This document shows, piece after piece, positions 43,017 to 52,544 of a DNA stretch of 64,000 bases (position 1 is its first letter; each line of letters opens with the position of its first letter). The DNA lies in assembly GCA_021155965.1 (NCBI GenBank), contig JAJNBJ010000005.1:1-64000 (forward strand), written 5' to 3'. The position numbers and the translations under genes are program-made. A model generated the notes under the pieces. That model made no database searches and was not told where the DNA came from. It was given only the letters and a program-made list of their open reading frames with translations. The DNA comes from Flavipsychrobacter sp. (GTDB taxonomy: Bacteria > Bacteroidota > Bacteroidia > Chitinophagales > Chitinophagaceae).

Positions 43017-43479
43017 TTATATTAAACCCTGCTTCTCGAAAAATCGTCGCATATCTGCTTTAAATCTTTCTTTATCAAAGTCTTTCACCTTTTTGGATAA
43101 TTTATCAAGATTAGACAAAGAGTCCAATATTTTCGACGCTAAAAACTCTTAGGGTTAATTCATCCGATAAAGAAATAAATTTATCATATTCAGCATTTTC
43201 AATTTTTATATCATAACTATAAATACGTTTAGTTTCTATTACACTCCCATCCAATCCTTTAGTTTTTGCAAGTTCTCGATACCGCGGTCTACGATTTTTA
43301 TACCACTCCTCATATCCGGGAGGCGTTTTTATACAAATAAAACCAATAAAATAATGTTCTATGTCAGCGCCGTAGTTATCACCACTTACATGTTTATTTA
43401 TAGCGTCTGCTAAATGTTTAATTAAAAGCATTTTACAGCGAGACCTTAAGTCTAGCTCGATTGTTATTGAGAACTTCAT
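43017..43479 (-). pseudogene. unknown protein gene, interrupted by a frameshift near its 3' end
   Basis: The first frame (start MKFSITIELDLRSRCKMLL at 43479) encodes ~122 residues to a stop at 43111. In another frame, a coding-like tail continues from about 43130 to 43017: ILDSLSNLDKLSKKVKDF, then DKERFKADMRRFFEKQGLI. The switch lies in the A-run at 43126-43137 (coding strand GTCGAAAATATTGG), so the intact protein would be ~155 residues. Family not recognised; small size and mixed strands recall immunity proteins, but this is only an impression. It lies 43 nt after the retropepsin gene. Confidence 0.6.
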
Positions 43480-43522
43480 CGGATGCCAATATATTAATTT
43501 CCAAACATGGCGCTGGCTGAGG

Positions 43523-43912
43523 TTACTTTGCAACCAAGTTCACTAATATTGCTTTTGCAACACCGGGGTCAAGTATCATGGTATCGTGTTCAAAATCCAA
43601 TTTGATTTTCCACTTTTGCATGGTAGATGCGCCGATAATCGCCTGTTCACTCAAATCAGGGATAGCATAGAATTCATCAGTAAGTCGTATATCCTGATGA
43701 TAGAAATCAAGGGCCACCCTGAATTTAACCTCCATAAATGTAGATGCGCTTGCGGTGATCATCCGCATGGGGGTATGCAGCGGGGTAAGATTTTCGAGTT
43801 CCTCAACTATTTCTTCATTTATACAAGAGTATGTTGCACCACTGTCGAAAAGAGCATATAAAACTTTTTCTCCTTTACTCCCCTCAAACCTTAATGGCAA
43901 CCGAATAATCAT
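43523..43912 (-). CDS. retropepsin-like aspartyl protease
   Basis: The 129-residue protein has the active-site motif YALFDSGATYSCINEEIVEE (DSGA at ~24-27) and the second half of a retroviral-type protease subunit: FYAIPDLSEQAIIGASTMQK, WKIKLDFEHDTMILDP. It is the size of one monomer, so it would act as a homodimer. It has no signal peptide, so it is cytoplasmic, unlike many bacterial gag-asp proteases. The neighbouring gene downstream is the frameshifted unknown protein; the two look like a pair. Confidence 0.8.
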   Translation of the reverse strand: MIIRLPLRFEGSKGEKVLYALFDSGATYSCINEEIVEELENLTPLHTPMRMITASASTFMEVKFRVALDFYHQDIRLTDEFYAIPDLSEQAIIGASTMQKWKIKLDFEHDTMILDPGVAKAILVNLVAK

Positions 43913-43983
43913 AAAAATAGTTTATACAAAACTAACAAAAAAAGCGCACTCAGTCCTCGCTTTTTATATCTAAATATCTCGCT

Positions 43984-44688
43984 TTATTTATGCAGCATAA
44001 CATCCAAAAAATAAAATCCCGTATCCCATTTCCCATCTCCACTTGAATAGTTTTTATGTACCACTTCGCCTGTTTTTACCGGTATCGGCACGCTAAAGAA
44101 AGGAGCATTATACACAAACGTATGAAACTCACCATTTTCACCGCAGGGATCAACACCCGATGGTAAACCGGCAAGGAATTCCCTTCCTATCTTTCTGCCC
44201 AGGAACTCCTTCCCAAGGTACTTTTCATTTACGCAGGTTATGATCGCCTCTATTCCTGAATTTTCAACTACCTCAACCAATTCCCTTGTATCCTTTTTCC
44301 ACAAGGGAAATAATGCTGCTATATCTACCTGTGCTAATTGTTGCGCCCGGCATAACCTCAGGTCTTCAAGGAAAATATCACCGAATGCCGCAACACTCAC
44401 CCCTTCAGCTTTCATAGCCAGCAAATGTTCTTTCATAGCCTGCTGATACAGTCCATCGTCCGGACTGGCGGGTAATTTCACTTTTGTGAGCGGTAACCTC
44501 ATCCTTTCGGCCTGCATGTCCAGCAGTTGTTCCCTCACGCCATGCATAAACACCCGCCCATGTTCCGCACTCAGCGTAGTAAGCAGCTGGGTTACTTTGT
44601 GCCCTTCCATGCGCGAAATAAGGTGATACGCCAGCGCCGCATCCTTCCCCGAACTCCAGTTCATCACCACCCGTGTCTGGCTGCTCAT
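43984..44688 (-). CDS. Dph6-like ATP-pyrophosphatase (DUF71)
   Basis: The 234-residue protein starts with a PP-loop variant (VVMNWSSGKDAALAYHL, residues 7-23) and has VSVAAFGDIFLEDLRL, ALFPLWKKDTRELV and GEFHTFVYNAPFF, the blocks of the diphthine-ammonia ligase family. Eukaryotic and archaeal members amidate diphthine on elongation factor 2; bacteria lack diphthamide, so the role here is unknown. It lies 14 nt after the ChaN-like gene and is probably cotranscribed with it. Confidence 0.85.
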   Translation of the reverse strand: MSSQTRVVMNWSSGKDAALAYHLISRMEGHKVTQLLTTLSAEHGRVFMHGVREQLLDMQAERMRLPLTKVKLPASPDDGLYQQAMKEHLLAMKAEGVSVAAFGDIFLEDLRLCRAQQLAQVDIAALFPLWKKDTRELVEVVENSGIEAIITCVNEKYLGKEFLGRKIGREFLAGLPSGVDPCGENGEFHTFVYNAPFFSVPIPVKTGEVVHKNYSSGDGKWDTGFYFLDVMLHK

Positions 44689-44702
44689 TATCTGTGCTTT
44701 GT

Positions 44703-45632
44703 TTACTCTTTATATGTTCTCGGCACTTTAGGATCGGTAATAATGATGTAGTCGCCCATTTTTTTGTAATCATCCCACCTGATACCAGGGAAACTATCAT
44801 CGCTGACCGTGTGTATGATCAATCGTGTTGCTTTAGGGCTGTACTTTTTTAATTGCGTTGCCACGGCAAATCCTTCATCACTGTGGAATTTTCCATTTAC
44901 CTGCATCACTTTCCTGCCCTTATGCTGCTTCAGGTATTGCGATACTGAATACGCCATTGTTGCATCCCACAACGATTGCGCCATTACCAGGTTAAAATTG
45001 CCCATCTCCATAGCGGGCATAGGTTTTGCCTTAGCTGTATCTGTGGTTGAAGATGGCCCGTGGTCGGCCAGCCCTGTCAGTTTTTTATAGTATTCTCCTT
45101 GTGCTGTATCATAAGGCAGTGGCGCAAAAAAACGTTTTGATGCATCCGGTAATTCCATCAGTGCTTTTTGCCCCTTTCTCCCGGCAATGTTTGTATACCG
45201 CCCTGCAGCATTAGCACACACCACATCCATACCCTTTTCTTTCGCAAATTCTACCATTGGCTTGTAATCACGGTAGTTACTCCATGCGCGGGCATCTTTT
45301 GTGAAGTGCTTCTCGCGGATATATCCCTTCAGGTATTCATCCATTACCGGCTGCACATCGCGCTCAAACATCTCCATAGACAGTGCCACGTTTTCTTTGA
45401 ATTTTTCGTACATGAGCTCCAGCATGGCCCGCTCAAGATAGTGCGTAACGCTGTCGTTATGCTCTTCACCAAAGAACAGCACATCATGCGCCTTCATATC
45501 GTCCGCAATGTCGTTCAATGATACTTCCTTCGCCTGTTTTACTGAATAAACCCTGTAGTTGTTTTCCGAAAGCTTTTGCTGGGCATTTACCAACCCCGGT
45601 ACCAGTAAAACGATAAGCCATAATTTCTTCAT
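44703..45632 (-). CDS. ChaN/DUF399-family protein
   Basis: The 309-residue protein has a signal peptide (MKKLWLIVLLVPGLVNA) and ChaN-like blocks: AHDVLFFGEEHNDSVTHYLE, VALSMEMFERDVQPVMDEYL, WSNYRDYKPMVEFAKEKGMD and VNGKFHSDEGF. Characterised ChaN from Campylobacter binds haem and is a lipoprotein; this one has no clear lipobox. It is first in an operon with the Dph6-like gene. A haem or iron role is possible; no Fur box was noticed. Confidence 0.85.
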   Translation of the reverse strand: MKKLWLIVLLVPGLVNAQQKLSENNYRVYSVKQAKEVSLNDIADDMKAHDVLFFGEEHNDSVTHYLERAMLELMYEKFKENVALSMEMFERDVQPVMDEYLKGYIREKHFTKDARAWSNYRDYKPMVEFAKEKGMDVVCANAAGRYTNIAGRKGQKALMELPDASKRFFAPLPYDTAQGEYYKKLTGLADHGPSSTTDTAKAKPMPAMEMGNFNLVMAQSLWDATMAYSVSQYLKQHKGRKVMQVNGKFHSDEGFAVATQLKKYSPKATRLIIHTVSDDSFPGIRWDDYKKMGDYIIITDPKVPRTYKE

Positions 45633-45735
45633 TTGTGCTGCTTTTGGGATAAAGGTATCTTTTTCAAATGAGAAACTATATCCTTAAAACTACAGTTAAG
45701 TCACTATCTTTACCTATATATTTTTCACCTCAATT

Positions 45736-46440
45736 ATGCCATACGCAATAGTAACAGGAGGGACACAGGGAATGGGCAAAGCGGTTGCAGAGAAGCTGCT
45801 TGCAGAGGGTTTTTCTGTCGCCATATGTGCACGCAGCATGGACAAACTAAAAGCAGCAGAAGATGAATGGAACGAAAAATACCCCACAGCATCTATCGTA
45901 ACCGTTAACGCTGACCTCAGTGACAAACAGCAGGTATTTTCTTTTGCCGATACCGTCCTTTCCAATTTCCCGGAAATAGACCTGCTCATCAACAATGCCG
46001 GCATGTACCTGCCCGGCGAGCTGGCCGATGAACCTGATGGCATGCTGGAAAAAATGATCGGCATCAACCTGTACAGCGCCTACCACCTCACCCGGAAAAT
46101 ACTCCCGGTAATGATGGCTCAGAAACAGGGACATATCTTCAATATGTGCTCTATAGCCAGCCTGCGTGCTTACCCCCATGGTGGCGCATACAGCATCTCC
46201 AAATATGCTTTACTGGGTTTTACCGAAAACTTGCGTGAGGAAATGCGGCCTTTCAACATCAAGGTTACTGCCGTTTGTCCCGGGGCCGTATATACGCCAT
46301 CATGGGAGAACAGCAATGTTGAAGAAAGCAGGATAATGGAAACCAAAGACATTGTCAATACCATCTGGAACGCCTACAATTTGTCTCCGCAAGCCAATGT
46401 GGACATGGTAGTTATGAGGCCTGTTAAAGGCGACTTATAA
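45736..46440 (+). CDS. short-chain dehydrogenase/reductase
   Basis: The 234-residue protein is a classical SDR: IVTGGTQGMGKAVAEKLLAE (NADP site), DLLINNAGMY, and the catalytic YSISKYALLGF with Ser in FNMCSIASLRAYP upstream. The pattern VTAVCPGAVYTPSW is also typical. It could be a 3-ketoacyl-ACP reductase relative; substrate unknown. It is a single gene. A near -7 box TATCTTTA lies ~25 nt upstream. Confidence 0.87.
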   Translation: MPYAIVTGGTQGMGKAVAEKLLAEGFSVAICARSMDKLKAAEDEWNEKYPTASIVTVNADLSDKQQVFSFADTVLSNFPEIDLLINNAGMYLPGELADEPDGMLEKMIGINLYSAYHLTRKILPVMMAQKQGHIFNMCSIASLRAYPHGGAYSISKYALLGFTENLREEMRPFNIKVTAVCPGAVYTPSWENSNVEESRIMETKDIVNTIWNAYNLSPQANVDMVVMRPVKGDL

Positions 46441-46486
46441 ATATCTTTTTAACGTAGTTTTAACCCTCCCCATTAAGCTTTCGGGC

Positions 46487-46494
46487 TATTTTTG
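46487..46494 (+). promoter_or_regulatory. -7 box of batD
   Basis: TATTTTTG. It overlaps the alternative TTG start at 46492 and therefore supports an ATG at 46507 or 46525. Confidence 0.55.
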
Positions 46495-46506
46495 TGCATA
46501 CCCAAA

Positions 46507-48534
46507 ATGAAACCCATTATTCATATGTGGCGTTATTGCGTTGTGCCTTTGCTGGTTGCCTGCGGCTGTAGCCAGATACAGGCCCAGAACGTTGTATTTA
46601 CTGCTGTTGCAGGCGCAAACAAGATAGGCCTGAGAAACCAGGTGCAGGTACAATACACTATCAGGGATGCGCAGAATCTCCAGTCGGTAAGCACTCCTTC
46701 AACAAATGACTTTGCGATAGTTGCAGGACCTTACCAGCAACAGAGCACATCGGTGAACATGTCGGGCAACCAGGTTACTCAATCCCAGAGCATTTCCCTT
46801 ACTTACGTACTTCAACCAAAACATGAAGGTACTTTTACCATACCTCCTGTTACTGCAAAAGATGCAGCCGGGCATGTTTACCAATCGAACCCGGTTACTA
46901 TACAGGTTGTTGCCGGCACTGTTGGGCAGCCCCAGAACAGGCAGCAGGACCCATATGGTGGTGATGATGATGTTTTTGCAGCGATACAGCAGATGCAGCA
47001 GGCGCATATGCAGCGTATGCAGCAGATGATGGGCGGGGGCAACCAGCCACGCCAGGCCCCTCCCGGCCAAAGGCAAGCACAACCACAGCAGGAAGCACCT
47101 GAAGTGAGCGAGGATGAGATCAAAAAAGACCTGTTCATTAAGGTTGTTGCTGATAAGACCAAGGTAAATGTTGGCGAACAGGTAACCATTAGCTATAAAC
47201 TATATACGAGACTAGCCATGAATGTGGCTATATCCAAGCTGCCTTCCCTTAATGGTTTCTGGACACAGGATTTTGATATTCCCCGCCAGCCCAAGCCGGC
47301 TGAGGAAGTAATAAATGGCAGAAAATACCAGGTATACCTGCTGAAAAAATCAGCACTTTTTCCCCAGGAAACAGGCACACTTGTACTTGACGAAGCTGAG
47401 GCAAAAGGAGTTGCCCGCATTGTGCAGCAGGTAAAACGCCGGATGTCGGATATGCTTGACCCGTTTGGCGGGGGCACCCTGTTCATGAACGATCCCTTTT
47501 TCAATAATGCATACTATAACACAATGGCTTACAGGGATGTGCAGGTGCATATCAAAAGTGACCCTTTAAAAATAAACGTATCCCCACTACCTGAAAAAGA
47601 CAGGCCAGAAAACTATGGCGGGGCCGTGGGCCGGTTCACTATTACGGGCAAAATAGACAAGCCGGAGCTGACAACCGATGATGTGGCAACACTTACGCTA
47701 ACCATATCGGGCAGTGGCAATATCAAGCTGATAGAAGCCCCGAAACCTGAGCTACCCAATGGCATAAATACCTACGATCCCCAGATCGTTGATACCATTA
47801 CCGGCAGGAGCACCACCATCAGTGGCTCCAAGATCATCAGTTATGTGATCACACCACACACACCCGGCGATTATAACATTGCCCCGATCCCTTTCACCTT
47901 TTATGACCCGACAACCGGAGCATATGTAACAGAGCATACGCAACCACTAAAATTAACGGTAAAGCCAGGGAAGCATTATACCCCTTCGCAAACAGCCCCT
48001 GGCGGCAAACTGGCACTGAAAGATATACACGACATCTCTAAACGGCCCATAGATAAGCTGGTATTGAACAGCAAGCCTTTGTTGCTTACCCCTACTTATT
48101 GGTCGTTGTACGCATTACCAATCCTGGCATTTATTGGCCTTGCGGTCATCAAACGCAGGGACGAAGAATTATCGAAAGACACTGCCCTGCTGCGCAACAA
48201 ACGCGCTAATAAGGTAGCGTTGCAACGCCTGGCTACCGCTAAGAAACTGCTTGCACAAAACGCCAAAACCCCATTCTACGAGGAAATATCAAAAGCGATC
48301 TGGTTATACCTTAGCGACAAGCTGGGCATCCCCCTCTCGTCCTTATCACGTGAAACGGCTACTATTGCTATGAATAACCGCAATGTACCCGAAGCCATAC
48401 AGCGAAACCTTGAAAATGTGATCTGGGAATGTGAAACCGCTCTGTATGCTACCGGCGGCTCTAAACAAATGGCGCATACATACGAGGAAGCGATAAAAGT
48501 GATCAGCGAACTTGAGGAGGTTTTTAAAGCATGA
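46507..48534 (+). CDS. batD: BatD-family (oxygen tolerance) protein
   Basis: Predicted 675-residue protein with signal peptide, then BatD-type beta domains (FTAVAGANKIGLRNQVQVQY, LQPKHEGTFTIPPVTAKDAA, FIKVVADKTKVNVGEQVTIS), a Gln/Met-rich spacer around residues 155-195 rich in QQMQQ, and one membrane helix (YWSLYALPILAFIGLAVIK) before a cytoplasmic tail. Bat proteins occur with MoxR ATPases and were linked to aerotolerance in Bacteroides. Stop overlaps the batE start (ATGA). batA, B, C and moxR are not here. A later ATG at 46525 is another possible start. Confidence 0.85.
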   Translation: MKPIIHMWRYCVVPLLVACGCSQIQAQNVVFTAVAGANKIGLRNQVQVQYTIRDAQNLQSVSTPSTNDFAIVAGPYQQQSTSVNMSGNQVTQSQSISLTYVLQPKHEGTFTIPPVTAKDAAGHVYQSNPVTIQVVAGTVGQPQNRQQDPYGGDDDVFAAIQQMQQAHMQRMQQMMGGGNQPRQAPPGQRQAQPQQEAPEVSEDEIKKDLFIKVVADKTKVNVGEQVTISYKLYTRLAMNVAISKLPSLNGFWTQDFDIPRQPKPAEEVINGRKYQVYLLKKSALFPQETGTLVLDEAEAKGVARIVQQVKRRMSDMLDPFGGGTLFMNDPFFNNAYYNTMAYRDVQVHIKSDPLKINVSPLPEKDRPENYGGAVGRFTITGKIDKPELTTDDVATLTLTISGSGNIKLIEAPKPELPNGINTYDPQIVDTITGRSTTISGSKIISYVITPHTPGDYNIAPIPFTFYDPTTGAYVTEHTQPLKLTVKPGKHYTPSQTAPGGKLALKDIHDISKRPIDKLVLNSKPLLLTPTYWSLYALPILAFIGLAVIKRRDEELSKDTALLRNKRANKVALQRLATAKKLLAQNAKTPFYEEISKAIWLYLSDKLGIPLSSLSRETATIAMNNRNVPEAIQRNLENVIWECETALYATGGSKQMAHTYEEAIKVISELEEVFKA

Positions 48535-49286
48535 GGACATTAATTGCCATCACAGTAATACTCTTAACCGGGTTGGGACAAGCATATGCAGTTCCTGCCG
48601 ATAATGGTATTTGGCAAAAAGGCAATTTGTTTTACCAGCAAAAACAATACGACAGCGCCGCTTTTTATTACGAGCAACTGGCTGCACAGAAACCCCGGAA
48701 TGCGGACATTTACTATAATCTTGGCAATACCTACTACCGCCTTAACAAAGTAGCGCTAGCAATCCTCAACTATGAGCGAACGCTAAAGATGAATCCAGAT
48801 CACAGGCAAGCTAAGGAAAACCTGATGCTGGCACAAGAGCGTATCAGCAACCGTATACATGGCTCAGAACCGATATTTTTCATCCGGTGGTGGGATTCTA
48901 TTACCCGCCCGGGACTGGCTACCGTATGGTCTATAATTGCACTAGTTACGTTCTCTCTTTTCGTTTTATTATTTTATTTGCGGCGGTATTCCGGCGCATA
49001 TAGCGGCCGGGTTCCTGTTCAGTTACTTGGCATATTGGCATTTGTTTTTTGCCTCTTACTTATCCTGTCTATTTCAGCGGCCAACAACAGTACGAGTGAT
49101 TCAACAGCAGTTGTGATGCAGAATGACGCCCCATTGATGAATAAGGAACTGAAAGGCAAGCCACTTCTCCTCATCCCAGAGGGCACAACTGTAAACATCA
49201 GGACAGAACGTGAGGGCTGGCTGGAAATATCACTCCCCGATGGCCGGACAGGCTGGGTAAAGCAAAACCTGGTAAGCAGGATATAG
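48531..49286 (+). CDS. batE: BatE-family TPR protein with SH3 domain
   Basis: The 251-residue protein has a signal peptide, TPR repeats (NLFYQQKQYDSAAFYYEQLA, IYYNLGNTYYRLNKVALAIL, at ~27-95), two membrane helices (TVWSIIALVTFSLFVLLFYL, LGILAFVFCLLLILSISA) and a C-terminal bacterial SH3 domain (LLIPEGTTVNIRTEREGW, GRTGWVKQNLVSRI). This is the BatE layout. It overlaps batD by 4 nt, so translation is coupled. Together with BatD it probably forms an envelope complex with the absent BatA/B/C. Confidence 0.87.
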   Translation: MRTLIAITVILLTGLGQAYAVPADNGIWQKGNLFYQQKQYDSAAFYYEQLAAQKPRNADIYYNLGNTYYRLNKVALAILNYERTLKMNPDHRQAKENLMLAQERISNRIHGSEPIFFIRWWDSITRPGLATVWSIIALVTFSLFVLLFYLRRYSGAYSGRVPVQLLGILAFVFCLLLILSISAANNSTSDSTAVVMQNDAPLMNKELKGKPLLLIPEGTTVNIRTEREGWLEISLPDGRTGWVKQNLVSRI

Positions 49287-49293
49287 CTGCCCT

Positions 49294-49428
49294 TTACATT
49301 CCCGCAGTAAGATAAAGAATAATAAAGGCCATAATGGCTATCCCAACTACTATTACCCCGGCAATGATAAGCACATGAACGATCGGCGCGAGGGTTTCCA
49401 TTATTTTGTATTGAGTAACTGCTGACAT
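49294..49428 (-). CDS. 44-residue single-pass membrane protein
   Basis: A small frame, MSAVTQYKIMETLAPIVHVL, continues into a strong hydrophobic helix (IIAGVIVVGIAIMAFIILYL) and ends TAGM. The coding-like codon use and clean transmembrane helix support a real small protein. It is convergent with batE, 7 nt from its stop. No family recognised. Confidence 0.5.
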   Translation of the reverse strand: MSAVTQYKIMETLAPIVHVLIIAGVIVVGIAIMAFIILYLTAGM

Positions 49429-49673
49429 AACATACGTTTTTCATTACGTTTAAAAAACCATGCCTTGACCATTTTGCCCCAACCTTTTATTAAAAAAAGT
49501 GGTCTTCCGGGATAGACATCCTAACTTTTAAAATACCCTTATGAAATGCTCAATTTTCCAGTCACAGCAGGAATCAGATACAGGCTGTAGCCGTCAACCA
49601 AAAAATCACTAATTTCACCATGTTTTTTAGCTTCAATTATATTTATTAGTTTTAGCTTTTTAAATACCGATAG

Positions 49674-50420
49674 ATGAAGAATTTTTTAATTTTTACCCTT
49701 GCAATAGTAGCTATTGTGACTGCATGCAACAGGGCGCCTACTCCTAAGCCCAATAAACAGGATATGCTGCGCAGCGGTAAATGGAGTATTTCCAGCGGCA
49801 GAGTAATTATAAAACTGCCTAACGGTAAAGACACTACACTTAACTATCTTGACTATCTGCCTTTTTGCCGCAGGGACGATTATATGGTATTTCATGAGGG
49901 GCAGACGGCTGCGATATTCACTGCAAGCAATAAATGTTCTCCTGCAGACCCTGACTCAACCTACTTCAACTGGTACTTCAGTAACAATGAAACCAACCTG
50001 TCCATGTATCATGGGTTCGATTTCATTTATGGTATCAGGGAATATATAATGCCGTTCCGCTTCGATACCACGTGGGACTTCAGCCACACAACCTTTGTAT
50101 TGGACACCATACACGGCATACTGGATACAGAGTTTGGCTATACACGTGTCATCCCGATACTGGATACGATATTTGAAGTACGTTTTGATTCTGTGAACCT
50201 GAAATACAACAACCTGTATAATGCAAAAGTGCTGGATTTTACGGAATCTTCTTTCACACTAAGCTTCTTCGTTTATGCAACTTACCCGGATTCCACACAG
50301 CATCATACGGGTATGTTTATTTATACGGACCCAATTTCATCGGCACTGGATACACTTAACTGGGACCCGATACTGAGGCCGGACACGCTTAAATACACGA
50401 TCAAGTATATAAAGAATTAA
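49674..50420 (+). CDS. hypothetical lipoprotein
   Basis: The 248-residue protein has a lipoprotein signal ([18 protein letters not shown], Cys 18). The mature part begins like Bacteroidota lipocalin-like proteins ([14 protein letters not shown]) and alternates strands ([16 protein letters not shown]). A repeated motif [16 protein letters not shown] / [14 protein letters not shown] is visible near residues 140-180. Function unknown. It ends at a strong terminator. The 245 nt between 49428 and its start hold no visible gene. Confidence 0.6.
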   Translation: MKNFLIFTLAIVAIVTACNRAPTPKPNKQDMLRSGKWSISSGRVIIKLPNGKDTTLNYLDYLPFCRRDDYMVFHEGQTAAIFTASNKCSPADPDSTYFNWYFSNNETNLSMYHGFDFIYGIREYIMPFRFDTTWDFSHTTFVLDTIHGILDTEFGYTRVIPILDTIFEVRFDSVNLKYNNLYNAKVLDFTESSFTLSFFVYATYPDSTQHHTGMFIYTDPISSALDTLNWDPILRPDTLKYTIKYIKN

Positions 50421-50432
50421 AAGGTATCTGCT

Positions 50433-50468
50433 AAAAAACCACCGGCAATACCAGCCGGTGGTTTTTTT
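50433..50468. terminator. strong terminator before thrS
   Basis: Perfect 14-bp stem AAAAAACCACCGGC/GCCGGTGGTTTTTT with a 7-nt loop. It isolates thrS from the lipoprotein gene. Confidence 0.85.
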
Positions 50469-50514
50469 ATACATAACCACTATTCACGTACATTTGCAAC
50501 CTATTATTAATAAA

Positions 50515-52473
50515 ATGATACACATTACATTACCCGATGGCTCAGTAAGAGAATATGCCGAAGGCACTTCTGCCGGAGACATTGCTAAGTCAATTAGTGA
50601 GGGTTTGGCACGCAAGGTGCTCGCTGCTGAAGTGAATGGCGAAGTATGGGACACTTCGCGCCCGATAAACAATAACGCTACCCTGCGCCTGCTTACGTGG
50701 GACGATAAAAATGCAAAAGCAACTTTCTGGCATTCTTCGGCACACCTGATGGCTGAGGCATTAGAGGCTTTTTACCCAGGCACTAAGTTCGGTATAGGGC
50801 CACCCATTGAGACAGGCTTCTATTATGATATAGACCTTGGCGACCGCACCATCAGCGATGATGACCTGAAGAAGATCGAAGATAAAATGAAGGAGCTTGC
50901 AAAAGCTAATAATGCATATAAGCGTGAAGATGTTGCGAAAGACAAGGCTGTAGCTTACTTCACAGAAAAAGGCGATCAATATAAACTGGAACTGCTTGAA
51001 GGACTATCTGATGGCAGCATAACTTTTTATACACAGGGTAACTTTACCGACTTGTGTCGCGGGCCACATATACCTAATACCGGTTTTATAAAAGCTGTGA
51101 AGCTTACCAGTATTGCAGGTGCCTACTGGCGTGGCAATGAAAAGAACAAGATGCTTACCCGTATTTACGGTGTAACATTCCCCGCACAAAAAGAACTTGA
51201 CGAATACCTGCTGCTGCTGGAGGAAGCCAAAAAGCGCGACCACCGCAAGTTAGGCAGGGAATTAGAATTATTTACTTTCTCTGAGAAGGTAGGCAGCGGC
51301 CTCCCGCTGTGGTTGCCCAAAGGTGCAATGCTGCGTGAGCGCCTGCAACAGTTCCTGCAAAAGGCACAGATAGAAACGGGATATCTGCCTGTTATCAGTC
51401 CGCACATAGGCAGCAAACAACTGTATGTAACCTCAGGCCACTGGGAGAAATATGGCAAGGATAGTTTCCGCCCCATCACTACCCCACAGGAAGGCGAGGA
51501 ATTCATGCTTAAACCCATGAACTGCCCGCACCACTGCGAGATATACAAGTCATCACCACGGTCTTACAAAGACCTGCCGCTGCGCCTTGCAGAATTTGGC
51601 ACTGTGTACCGCTATGAACAATCGGGCGAGTTGCATGGATTAACGCGTGTGCGTGGCTTTACACAGGACGATGCCCACCTGTTCTGTACACCCGAGCAGG
51701 TAAGCAATGAGTTCAAGAAAGTTATTGACCTTGTGCTTTACGTTTTTGAATCGCTTGGTTTTACTGAATACACCGCACAGGTGTCACTGCGCGATAAAGA
51801 AGACCGAAGCAAATACATAGGCAGCGAGCAGAACTGGCAGATAGCCGAGCAGGCTATCATAGAAGCCGCTGCTGATAAGGGGCTTAAAACAGTAGTAGAA
51901 TACGGAGAAGCTGCATTCTATGGGCCAAAACTCGACTTTATGGTGCGCGATGCACTAGGCCGTAAATGGCAGTTAGGCACCATACAGGTGGACTATAACT
52001 TACCTGAGCGTTTTGAACTAGAGTATGTGGACAGCGATAACACCCGTAAACGCCCGGTAATGATACACCGTGCGCCATTTGGCTCAATGGAGCGCTTTAT
52101 AGCCGTTTTGCTGGAACATTGCGCAGGTAACCTTCCGATATGGCTGGCGCCACTGCAAGTGAAAGTATTGCCTATAAGCGATAAATACAGCGAATATGCG
52201 CATAAAGTGGTGGCAAAGCTGAAAGTATCCGATATTCGTGCAGATGTGGATGACCGCAACGAAAAAATAGGCAGGAAAATACGCGATACAGAGCTGATGA
52301 AAACGCCATACATGCTGGTGGTAGGAGAAAAAGAAATGACCGATGGCCTGGTTTCTGTACGGAAGCACGGTGAGGGGGATAAAGGTGCCGTATCTATAGA
52401 TGCTTTTACTACCGAAATCAAGCACCTGGTGAACGAACAGATGAGAGGAAAGGCACACCATATCAATTCATAA
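50515..52473 (+). CDS. thrS: threonyl-tRNA synthetase
   Basis: The 652-residue protein is complete: N-terminal TGS domain ([20 protein letters not shown]), editing domain with [19 protein letters not shown] and the Cys-His zinc-like site in [14 protein letters not shown], class II catalytic core with [20 protein letters not shown] (zinc Cys and His) and [20 protein letters not shown], and the anticodon domain ([19 protein letters not shown]). It charges tRNA-Thr and edits Ser. The 57 codons of open frame before 50515 overlap the terminator. infC follows after 71 nt with its own promoter. Confidence 0.96.
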   Translation: MIHITLPDGSVREYAEGTSAGDIAKSISEGLARKVLAAEVNGEVWDTSRPINNNATLRLLTWDDKNAKATFWHSSAHLMAEALEAFYPGTKFGIGPPIETGFYYDIDLGDRTISDDDLKKIEDKMKELAKANNAYKREDVAKDKAVAYFTEKGDQYKLELLEGLSDGSITFYTQGNFTDLCRGPHIPNTGFIKAVKLTSIAGAYWRGNEKNKMLTRIYGVTFPAQKELDEYLLLLEEAKKRDHRKLGRELELFTFSEKVGSGLPLWLPKGAMLRERLQQFLQKAQIETGYLPVISPHIGSKQLYVTSGHWEKYGKDSFRPITTPQEGEEFMLKPMNCPHHCEIYKSSPRSYKDLPLRLAEFGTVYRYEQSGELHGLTRVRGFTQDDAHLFCTPEQVSNEFKKVIDLVLYVFESLGFTEYTAQVSLRDKEDRSKYIGSEQNWQIAEQAIIEAAADKGLKTVVEYGEAAFYGPKLDFMVRDALGRKWQLGTIQVDYNLPERFELEYVDSDNTRKRPVMIHRAPFGSMERFIAVLLEHCAGNLPIWLAPLQVKVLPISDKYSEYAHKVVAKLKVSDIRADVDDRNEKIGRKIRDTELMKTPYMLVVGEKEMTDGLVSVRKHGEGDKGAVSIDAFTTEIKHLVNEQMRGKAHHINS

Positions 52474-52514
52474 AAATAATATACTATTTGTGTGCAACTG
52501 ACAGGCAAATATTT

Positions 52515-52522
52515 TATTTTTG
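52515..52522 (+). promoter_or_regulatory. -7 box of infC
   Basis: TATTTTTG, 22 nt before the infC ATG; infC can thus be transcribed apart from thrS. Confidence 0.5.
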
Positions 52523-52544
52523 CTATAACCATTAAAAACCATTA

